Shown: positions 22,357 to 32,828 of the stretch, one piece after another
Layout of the letters: every line of letters begins with the position of its first letter
Numbering within the stretch: position 1 is the stretch's first letter
From: Tamarix chinensis
Lineage: Eukaryota > Streptophyta > Magnoliopsida > Caryophyllales > Tamaricaceae
NCBI GenBank assembly: GCA_030549775.1
Contig: CM060172.1
Span: 7,551,861 to 7,615,860 of the forward strand
DNA: 64,000 nt
Reading direction: 5' to 3'
The notes under the pieces: model-generated
The model's input: only the letters and a program-made list of their open reading frames with translations
Database searches by the model: none
What the model was told of the DNA's origin: nothing
Position numbers and translations under genes: made by a program

Positions 22357-22746
22357 GATTGTATGTAATCGAATTGTAACTTCTAAACTAATGTGTTTTA
22401 TTTTAAGTTATTTATGAATATGTAAGTGACTTGATGTTGAATTATGTTATTTTGTAATTGTATTTGATATGTAGGAGACTTTTAATATGGAATTATGTTA
22501 TTTTATGATCTTATATGAATATGTAATGATCACTTTAATTGACTTTAATTATGTTATTTTGTAATATTAAGTATTAAATACTTAAACTATATTTTTAAAC
22601 AAATACGGATAGATTTGACTTTAATTGAGTGAACCAGTTGAACCACTGGTCCGACCAGTTGAACCACTGGTCCGACCACTAAACCAGTGAACCAGTAATC
22701 CGACCGGTTCGATGACCGGTTCGGTTTTTAAAACTATGGTTTTTAT

Positions 22747-23147
22747 TCCTTGAAATTCTGGGTTTCAGCTCTCTCACTACTTCATGTATGAATTTCCTTA
22801 TCTTGTCTATACGTTATTTTTATTGTATTCTAGATTTGCTACTAATTAGTTATTATTATTATTTTTTTCATAGTTACATACACCAATCTCGTGTACTCTT
22901 CCTCGTAAAATATTCATGGTGGCTATTTTTCTTTTGTCAGTTATTTTATACTTATATTTCAAATTATATTTTTCAAGATTCTCTACTGATTATATATATA
23001 TATATATATAAATGTAAATATCTATAAATGAAATAATTTGTCAATGATAATCATAATTCATTTTTAATAACATACTTTATTTCACATAAGTGACACTTTG
23101 AAATCAAAATTCTAGCTTCATTGCTGCCAATATATGCAACTATATTT
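22747..23147. other. AT-rich spacer between hAT-1 and the duplicated LINE segment
   Basis: No gene signal. A (TA)n tract lies at about 22,990-23,010. The open frame over it is low complexity. Confidence 0.5.
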
Positions 23148-25915
23148 ACATTTGTTCCTCAAATTTTTATAATTGGTCACCTGCCAAATACGCTTAATTT
23201 TAAGTTGGTAAGCTGTCATGTCAACGAAAGGAAATCGTGATAATCCATGGCATTGCTAACAATCTATTAAGAAAATACTACAACACTCCATCATTTCCTC
23301 GTCGGTCCATTTATTTCAACCATTTTCTTTGCGTTCACCCTTTTGGCTAAGGTAAAATTGTTCTCAAATAAATTAAGTTTAGTGTATAATTTTAGTTATT
23401 TGTTATACTAATCATACATTAATCTCATAGTTTACTAATTTGTGAGGGGGTATACTTTATTTTGTTTGTCCTCCGTATATAGCTCCCCCTTTGCACTACC
23501 ACCTTTGACGACACCTTACTCCACTTGAGTTTTGTGTTAATTTTCACCCCTTCTTTTTGGTTATTTTGTTTTAATTGCTATTTTATTAATCTATTTGTTA
23601 TGTTTGATTTATTTTTGGGTTTTTTGAAGGTTTCCGGATGTCTTTTGCCCCTAACTCTATCGTTGTCACTGCCTACTGTTGTCTGCTGCCACTTGTTACC
23701 AACACCATCATATGTACATTTTATTTTTCATTTCTTATTAAGTAATAATATGTGTGTGTGTGTGTTATTAAGGTTGGTTGAAATGTATATAATGGTATGT
23801 ATGTTTTGTTAAGTTGTGCAATATATGGTAATATATATAGTGTTTAATATGAAATATTATTATTTGTGGATATTATGATATAATATAATGTATATAAGGG
23901 TATAATCATACTTGGTTTTGTTGTAAATGATTTGTAGAAATGCTTATTTATCACTAGAATGTTATTATGTCAATATCTTTTTATTATGTAAATTTTTTAG
24001 TGTATATTTATTTTATACACACATATATGTTAGGTTTGTATTTTGCACATGATGTGTTTATATTGATTTTTCTTCTTCTTCTTCCTTTTTTTTTGCATTA
24101 TAAGCGGGGAAAACCATAATCAGTCAATTGAGACATTACAAGGGACACGACATCAAGTACATCCTCCAACAGGTCAGACAAAAAGAGTTCTCTAATTTTC
24201 ATAGTAGGGACATTGAAGATATGGAGACTACAGGAAGAGTCTAACCCTTATGAGCCAAGCTGTCAGTAATAGAGTTAGATTCTTGATATGCATGCACTAT
24301 GCAACCATAAATAAAATTCTTCAACAAATTCTAATATGCCTCCAGAATAATTGTATAAGGATGATGACAGTGGAAAAGGCCATTAATGAATTTCAAATTA
24401 ATGAGGGAATCTCATTTGACCACAACTTTACTATGACGCCGGTCATAAGACTCCTTCAATCCATTCTAGATAACCTACAATTCAACTTGTAAAATTGATA
24501 TATGCCTTATGTTAGAAGAAAAACCAAAAAACTAGTGCCCCAAATGGTCTCTGGCAACCCAACCACCTAAGATTGAGTTAGGGTTCTTCAAAGCACCACC
24601 ATCCACGTTCAATTTTACCATGCCTATTTGAGGGGCATCCCATCCAAGCAAACACAGTATGCTACCATCTTTGTTAGCATGAACTATATCCACAATATCC
24701 CATGTCCAAATATCCTCCTTGGAAAAGGTATAAATCTACGAAGCATCTTGGCAAAATATCAATACTAATACCTCTTAAATTTTACAATTATGCCATAAGC
24801 ATAGGAGCTAATAAGTAACCATAAAAGTTATAGTCTAAGGCGGATCGGGAACATTTGGCTTCCTAGTACCACACATGTTTTTCCAAAACCACTTGCGGAA
24901 ACCTAGTAAAAGAAGTTATCCCTATCCTCTATAGGAAGGAGATGAAGCCAAATATACATACTAATGGGGTAATCATGAAGGACATGCATAGTATCTTCTA
25001 CAACACCACCATAGTTGACATGTAAAGTATCATAAGTGAAACCTTTTTGCATATGATTGAATTTTGTCAAAAATTTATCTTGAATGGCCAACAAAGCTAA
25101 CGTCTTAATTAGATGTTGAACTTTTGTTTTCCTAATTAACTTCCAACAAGAGGACAAGGGATTTCCATCCTGAGAAAGCATATCATATGATGATTTAATA
25201 GTAAAGACTCTATCTAGGGTATGTCCCTAAGACTTATTGTCAGCTATATCATTCATGGGATAAAAAAAATAGCATTTGTCCCCGTAAGTGACCTCATAGT
25301 TAACTATTGATGCAGTATATTTCAATTCCATCCACTTGACGCCAAGATGAAGTCTCTAACACTTCTTGATTAGAGGTCCATCAACATAGGAACACATGCT
25401 ATGTTTAACAATGCCCTAATCTAACCCACTAATCCTCCTAGAAATGGACATCGGTACCTAATTTACTTATCCACTTAATACCACTATTAATTTTTTGAAA
25501 TGGATTTACATATGTGGTGTAAAGTGTTGGATGATCGAGATGATGCCCCAATAGAAACTGGATGAGAATCTTACTTTTCCTTTAATAATCTATGCTAAAG
25601 TGCATCTAAATCAGTTATCATCTCCTATGCAAGATTTATTAATAAATCTTTGTCAGAAATGTCCATGAAATGGAGCCCAAGACAACCCTTTTCTTTGGGC
25701 CTACAGACATCCTGCTAACTAACACGGTGAATTTTTCTCTTAGAACTAGAACCAGCCATAAGAAATTGCGTTTAAACTTAGTAATTGTTTCATATACATA
25801 TTTTGGCATTCAATTCGTCATCATCATGCACAATAGGATTGAACTTGAGGAAGCTTGTATAATAGTATAATGTCTAGCTAGAGGAATCAAATGGGCTTAC
25901 CATGAAAATAGCCTC
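23148..25915. repeat. Segmental duplication, copy A (LINE remnant plus 3' flank)
   Basis: Nearly the same sequence recurs at 26,218-28,707 and continues at 33,711-33,960 after an LTR insertion. The shared segment includes not only a LINE tail but about 900 bases of flanking DNA beyond its poly(A) end. This shows a duplicated chromosomal segment rather than two independent LINE insertions. Confidence 0.85.
24067..25915 (-). pseudogene. LINE remnant A (zf-RVT and RNase H region), decayed
   Basis: Read on the minus strand, 25,260-24,900 gives a reverse-transcriptase zinc-binding (zf-RVT) region: SCWKLIRKTKVQHLIKTLAL, QDKFLTKFNHMQKGF, VVEDTMHVLHDYPISMYIW. Further on, about 24,690-24,540, an RNase H-like stretch reads KLNVDGGALKNPNS. 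Stops and frameshifts interrupt both. The T-rich tract at 24,067-24,094 fits the poly(A) tail of a minus-strand LINE. The left part of the reverse transcriptase is cut off at 25,915 by an LTR fragment. Dead copy. Confidence 0.75.
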
Positions 25916-26195
25916 TGTAATACCCCAAAATTCACTAATTTTTTTTTAAAGCGGAAGAAATTACAATAGAAATATTTAAATTAAAACCCATGAATTCTGG
26001 GGATGTTACCGCCACACTTAGTACCAAACCGGTTCTCTCCGACAGTTTCAGTACCAAGTGCTAAGGCTAAAGAAAAGATTAAAATTTAAACTCAAACCAA
26101 AAATTCATAAATAATTAGAAAGAATCATACATCAAAAATCAGAGTATACATAAAAGTTTATAAACAATAATAAGATAGAAATTAGAGTGCGAAAT
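25916..26195 (-). mobile_element. LTR fragment at the duplication junction
   Basis: Begins TGTAATACCCCAAAATTCAC and matches the corresponding end of the long LTRs at 28,708 and 56,590, including AGTACCAAACCGGTTC-like and GTACCAAGTGCTAAGGCT-like sequence. Only about 280 bases remain; the other end is missing. It separates the two copies of the LINE segment. Confidence 0.7.
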
Positions 26196-29100
26196 CAAAA
26201 TCAGAGTACATTTGTTCCTCAAAATTTTCTAATTGGTCACGTGCCAAATACGCTTAATTTTAAGTTGGTAAGTTGGCATGTCAATAAAAGGAAATCGTGA
26301 TAATCCATTTCATTACTAACAATCTATTAAAAAAAAATACTATAACACTCCCTCACATTTCCTCATCGATCCATTCATTTCAACCATTTTCTTTGCGTTC
26401 TCTCTTTTGGATAAGGTAAAATTGTTCTCAAATAAATTAAGTTTAGTGTATAATATTAGTTATTTGTTATACTAATCATATATTAAGCTCATAGTTTACT
26501 AATTTGTGAAGGGGCATACTTTATTTCGTTTTTTCTCCATATATAGCTCCCCCTTTGCACCACCACCTCTGACGACACCTTAATCTACCTAAGTTTTGTG
26601 TTATTTTTCACCTTTTTTTGGTTATTTTGTTTTACTTGTTATTTTATTAATCTATTTGTTATGTTTGATTTATTTTAGAATTTTTTGAAGTTTTCCGGAT
26701 GTCCTTTTGCCCCTAATGATATCGTTGTCACTGCTTACTGTTGTTTGTTGCCACTTGTTACCAACACCATCATATGTACATTTTTTTTTCATGTCTTATT
26801 ATTAAATAATATCTGTGTGTGTTATTGTGGTTGGTTGAAATGCATATAATGGTATGTATGTTTTGTTAAGTTGTGCAATATATGGTAATATAGTGTTTAA
26901 TATGAAATATTATTATTTGAGGATATTCTGATATAATATAATGTATATAAGGGTATGATCATGCTTGGTTTAGTTGTGAATGATTTGTAGAAATGCTTAT
27001 TTATCACTAGAATGTTATTATGTTAATCTTTTTTTATTATGCACATTTTTAGTGTATATTTATTATGGACACACATATATATTAGGTTTGTAATTTTCAC
27101 ATGATGTTTTTATATTGAATTTTCTTCTTCTTCCTTTTTTTTGCATTATAAGGGGGAAAACCATAATCACTCAATTGAAACATTACAAGGGACACGACAT
27201 CAAGTACATCCTCCAATAGGTCAAACAAAAAGAGTTCTCTAATTTCCATAGTAGGGACATTGAAGATATGGAGACTACAAGAAGAGTCTAACCCTTATGA
27301 GCCAAGCTGTCAGTAATAGAGTTAGATTCTTGATATGCATGCACTATGCAACCATAAATAAAATTCTTCAACAAATTCTAATATGCCTCCAGAATAATGT
27401 ATAAGGATGATGACAGTGGAAAAGGCCATTAATGAATTTCAAATTAATGAGGGAATCTCATTTGACCACAACTTTACTATGACGCCGGTCATAAGACTCC
27501 TTCAATCCATTCTAGATAACCTACAATTCAACTTGTAAAATTGATATATGCCTTATGTTAGAGAAAAAACCATAAAACTAGTGGCCCAAATGGTCTCTGG
27601 AAACCCAACCACTTGAGATTGAGTTAGGGTTCGTCAAAGCACCACTATCCACGTTCAATTTTACCATGCCTATTTGAGGGGCATCCCATCCAAGCAAACA
27701 CAATATGTTACCATCTTTATTAGCATGAGCTATTTCCACAATATCCCATGTCCAAGTCTCCTCCTTGAAAAAGGTATAAATCTATGAATCCTCTTGGAAA
27801 GGATCAATACTTATACCTCTTACAGTTTTACGATTACGCCATAACCATAGGAGCTAATAAGTAACCATAAAAGTTATAGTCTAAGGTGGATCGGGAACAT
27901 TTGGCTTCCTAGTACCACACATGTTTTTCCAAAACCATTTGTGGAAACCTAATAGAATAAGTTATCCCTATGCTCTATAGGAAGTAGATGAAGCCAAATA
28001 TACTTATTAGTGGCGTAATCACGAAGGGCATGCATAGTATCTTCTACAACACCACCACAGTTGATATGTGAAGTATCATTAGTGAAACCTTTTTGCATAT
28101 GATTAAATTTTGTCAAAAATTTATCTTGAATGACCAACAAAGCTAACATCCTAATTAGATGTCGGACTTTTTTTTTCCTAATTAACTTCCAACAAGAGGA
28201 AAAGGGAGTTCCATCTTGAGAAATTATATCATATGATGATTTAATAGTAAAGACTCCATCTAGGGTATGTCCCCAAGACTTATTGTCAGCTACATCATTC
28301 ATGGGATCAAAAAAAGTAGCATTTTGTCTTTGTAAGTGACCTCATAGTTAACTAGTGATGCAATATATTTCAATTCCATCCACCTAATGCCAAGATGAAG
28401 TCTTAAACACTCTTTGATCATAGGTCCATCAACATAGGAACACATGCTATATTTAATAATGCCCTAATCTGACCCACCAATTCTCTTAGAAATGGACATT
28501 GGTACCTAATTTACTTATCCACTTAATACCCCTATTCATTTTTTGAAATGGATTTACATATGTGGTGCAAAGTGTTGGATGATTGAGATGATGCCCTAAT
28601 AGAAGTTGGATGAGAATCTTACTTTTCCTTTAATAATCTATGCTAAAGTGCATCTAAATCGGTTATCATCTCCCATGTAAGATTTATTAATAAATCTTTG
28701 TTAGAAATGTAATACTCCCACAATTTACTATAGAAAAATTTTATTTAATGAAAAGGTTTAACAGAAGCAAAATAACAAAATTGTAAATTATGGGGATATT
28801 ACCTCTACACTTGTTACCAAACCGGTTCACTCCTATAGTTCTAGTACTAAGTGCTAAGGCTGAATAGGATTAACATCAATCAAAATTCATTAATTAAAAA
28901 TGAGAATTTATGAAAGAACTCAATCGTCACCATACAGAAATCATAGTGCGGTTAAAATAGTTACAACCCAAGGAGTAAGTAACTAAAGTTTTCTAAATAC
29001 ATAAAATATCGTACGATAGAACATAACTATAATAAAAATAATACAGGGTAAAATAAAAGGAAAGATAGAGTGTCGTCAGGTCACTCTCGATCCTCAGGCC

Positions 29101-29409
29101 AAGTCTAGGCTCAGTTCTTGACCCCGCCCGATGCCTTTTAAGTGTCATAGGCATCAAAGATACCATCTCCTACCTACAAAAAATCAGGTAGATCCTCTGC
29201 TCATGGGAATGAGCACCACCCATAAAATGGGTTGTTAGTATGCTACGTACTAATTAAGGTAACCATGCACTAAGGCCAACACATAAGGGCACATAATACA
29301 AGCACACTCACATGACAACATACAATCTTTCGGATAAATAAAGGCCAAGCTACATTTTGGATAAATTGATTATTTAATCTCTAATCAATACTCATTTCAC
29401 ACCATAATT

Positions 29410-29740
29410 CTTATCGATCTATGCGAGTACGGGAGCCCCATTATTATAGCTGGCAGATTAGTCACTTACAGAACATAACGCACCCGACCACTATTATACC
29501 GGTGGATCAGTTTGGCCTCGAGTCTTATGGTGTTCCACTATAAGTACTCAGTGTCTTTTACATATCTTATCACACTTAGGGTTTGGTTTATTGAGATTAG
29601 GATCCCCCACTATTATAGCCAGTGGATTGGCCACTTATAGGGAAGAACGCAACTGACCACTATTATATGCCTGTAGATTAGTCTCTATGGCACCCCGGTA
29701 CCTAGCCATTATTGTGTCATTGGATCGGTCTAGGTCCTGC
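29410..29740 (-). repeat. Tandem repeat block inside LTR B
   Basis: Four or more degenerate units containing CCACTATTATAGCCRGTGGAT and CACTTATAGGGAAGAACGCA-like sequence. It is the reverse of the better-preserved block at 55,540-55,890. Confidence 0.7.
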
Positions 29741-31189
29741 TCAATAATCTTCCACTTTACATGATTAATATTTTACCTTTTCTTATTCAACAAGTTTCAC
29801 CCTAAACATACATGACTAACTCCATCTACGCTTATCCTCCCAAGAGGGTCCGTCCCATATCTTGAGACTCCTACACCTTCTTATTAGCCCAACATCCTTT
29901 CCTTATTCCACTATTCACACTAGAGGCCCAATATTAGGTGTGTGGGTTAAGGCCCACTACCTAACACCACTAAGCCCATTTACAGTCTTCCCTAGGGTTT
30001 TCTCTAGAAAACCCTAATTTGGGCCTATGTGGCCCATCCTTCTCTGCATCACATAACCCAAATTGTTTTAACACCCCACTCATCACAACCCTTAGATTCA
30101 ACACTTATCATCTCACGTTACTCCCCCAAATACATGTGTGACCACGAACCCTAGGTGGCCACACCAAACCCTAGCAACCTCTCCACATGTCACCCCTCCA
30201 TTTCTCACCTTCCACTTTTTCTTTCCCATGATACCCATGCTCACCCCACACATGATAATCCTCTATCTTCATCTCATGCTCCACTCATCCTCATTTATTT
30301 TTCCTTTTTACCACCTTCTCAGATTAGGGTTTCCTTCAAAACCCTAGATCGGTCTCCTATGCACCCTTATACTATCCCACATACTATTTTCACCCAAAGC
30401 CTCCAATCACCCAAACAACTCTACCATTACCTTCCTCACACCCCAAGATAACTTTCCATATGTAAAGTTCTCCCCTATGTGGACTATATCCATCCCATGT
30501 AAACCCTTGAAGTTTTCATGAAAAACCCTAAAATTCCCATGAAAAATCCTAGATTCTCCCATACAAACCCTAGATTCTCCCATACAAAGTTCATCCACTT
30601 TATTTTGTTTAAAGTCCTATTTTGTTCTTCCTCTCATGGATCATGGGATATTTGGGTCAATCCCACATCCCTTGGTCAACTTATTTTCCCTTGGTTAACT
30701 TACTTCCCCATTTTTCCTTTTTCATCCTTCCACCGTATATCACTACATTAATTATCCTTGAATGTATGTCCTAAAAGGGCCAAATCACATCACATTACAA
30801 TTCACAGCACAAACATATTGTACACATGTTATAAGAGAACACAAGAGCATACCTCAATTCCAAGCTGCGCTACACATAAAACAGTTATAATAATAGCAAA
30901 AGATATATAATATATCATTATACATGGCATCTAAGGCATATACGACACATAGCACACACATGGCCTTAGCTACACCCTTACCTAGCAAGACACCAGTCTT
31001 GGAGCACACTCCTACACCTCCTTAGGGTTTTGACTAGTCTCACCTATAAGAGGGAAAAACTAAGGATTAGTTTCCCTCCTACCAAAAATACTATTATTTC
31101 TTATTTTATTCTAAGATTAGGGTTACTATTATTAAAGGAAACTTGACAAGTGAAAATTAGGGTTTTTATCCTCAAGTTAGCCTGCTAGA

Positions 31190-31685
31190 TTATTACTAGT
31201 CAAATAGATTTATGTTAATGTTTATAGCCATATTTATATTAGTAAATTTAATATCTTTATTTCTTCTAATAATAGTACTAACACTAGTTATAGAAAAAAT
31301 AGTGATATTAATACTAATAATAATAGTAATACTAATACTCCTAGTATTTTTAAGACTGAGGCTAATAATAGGGTTAGGGATAAAATAATAATATAATAAT
31401 AGTAATACTAACAAAATACTAATATTGCTAAGGATAATAATAATAATAGTTATATTTGAAATAATGATAACATAAGGGTTTAAATATTTTTACCATAATA
31501 ATAACAGTAATAATAATAATAACAATAATAATAGTAATAATAATAATACTATAGTAATAATGTTAATAATAAAGGCATTAGGAATACTATTAGCAATATT
31601 AGAATAATAAATAATAATAATAATATTAAGGTTTGGGTATTCTTCTTTTATAGCAACAAAATGATAACATACTAAATCTAGTATC

Positions 31686-31721
<36 letters not shown>

Positions 31722-31796
31722 CAAAATGGTAAAAGTAATATAAGGGTTCAAATATTTACCATAATAATAAAGGTAATAATAATAGGCCAAAGTTAG

Positions 31797-31863
<67 letters not shown>

Positions 31864-31955
31864 AAAGTTGTAGACGATTAATTATAGCAATAATATTATT
31901 GGTTAGGAAAATTATGAAGTATGGTTAAGTAGTAGAGGAGGAGGAGGAGGAGTAC

Positions 31956-32031
<76 letters not shown>

Positions 32032-32120
32032 AATAATAATTGAAATAATAGTAAAATAGGGTTTCGACCCCTTAAAAATAATAAGATTAGTATTTCGAGG
32101 CTGTAAATAATAACAATAAC

Positions 32121-32173
<53 letters not shown>

Positions 32174-32180
32174 TAATGAT
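31190..32180. repeat. Triplet microsatellite block (TAA)n and (GAT)n in LTR B
   Basis: Near-continuous TAA/ATA triplets with a pure GAT tract at about 31,956-32,031 and pure TAA tracts at about 31,687-31,722, 31,800-31,858 and 32,118-32,162. The other LTR copy has the same block in degenerate form (53,390-54,260). Confidence 0.92.
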
Positions 32181-32820
32181 ATAATATAAGTAAAAAAGAA
32201 TAAAGTTTGCATAAATAAGACTTAGGGGTTGAGAGGGGTTAGGGTACCACTTAGCGGCGGCGGTGGCGGGGAAAGACGGAGAAAAGGGGAATAGTTGAGT
32301 GTTGGGAATAGGAGAGGGGGAAGGACGGTGAAAGTTGAGGTGGTGGTGGATGCCCAGGTGGAGATGGTTGGAGTGGTGGTGGTGGCGCAGCCAAAACTGG
32401 AGGCGTAGGCGGCGGTGCTGTGGTGGCCGAGGGTGGTGGAGAGGGAGGAAGGGAGGAGGAGAGGGAGGAAGGGGAAAAGGAGGGTAGGGAAAGATAAAGG
32501 ATGGTCTACAGGTGATTTTGGGAGAGGTAAGGGGTGGTGGTTGCAGCAAGAGTGGAAGTGGATGGTAGCACAAGGGCGGCGGTGGTTGGGTTGAGGCTGG
32601 TCAAGGAGTGCACTTTGCACGGCTGGGGTGGCTCGTGTAGGGTAAATCAAGAGAGGAGGGAGGTGTAGTTGGGTAGAGGGTGATGTAGGGGCAGTTCTGT
32701 GGGTGGCTCGGGCAGTGGCATCGGGTGGGGGAGATGGGATGGTCGTCTAATCAGGAGGTGACACAAAGGGGGAAATTTCTTGGTTGCAAAAAAAAGTCTT
32801 GATCAAGGCTGCTTATGGGG

Positions 32821-32828
32821 TATTTATA
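32821..32828 (-). promoter_or_regulatory. TATA box of LTR B
   Basis: TATAAATA on the minus strand in the context GGCCTATAAATACCCC, matched at the same place in LTR C. It marks the likely U3 to R border. Confidence 0.6.

Larger units (their letters stand above)
17940..22738 (+). mobile_element. hAT-1, complete hAT transposon, 4,799 bp
   Basis: Flanked by a perfect 8-bp target duplication GTTTTTAT (17,932-17,939 and 22,739-22,746), the hAT hallmark. Inverted termini begin CATAGTAGTAAAAACCGGAC at the left and CATAGTTTTAAAAACCGAAC at the right. Both ends are rich in subterminal AACCGG, GAACCAGT and CCGACCGG motifs. The element carries one four-exon plus-strand transposase gene without stops or frameshifts. 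The perfect target duplication and intact gene suggest recent insertion and possible autonomy. The transposase ends about 380 bases before the right terminus. Confidence 0.93.

Noticed and set aside
31626..31862. Poly-Leu and poly-Ile open frames
   Set aside because: Translations of (TAA)n microsatellites.
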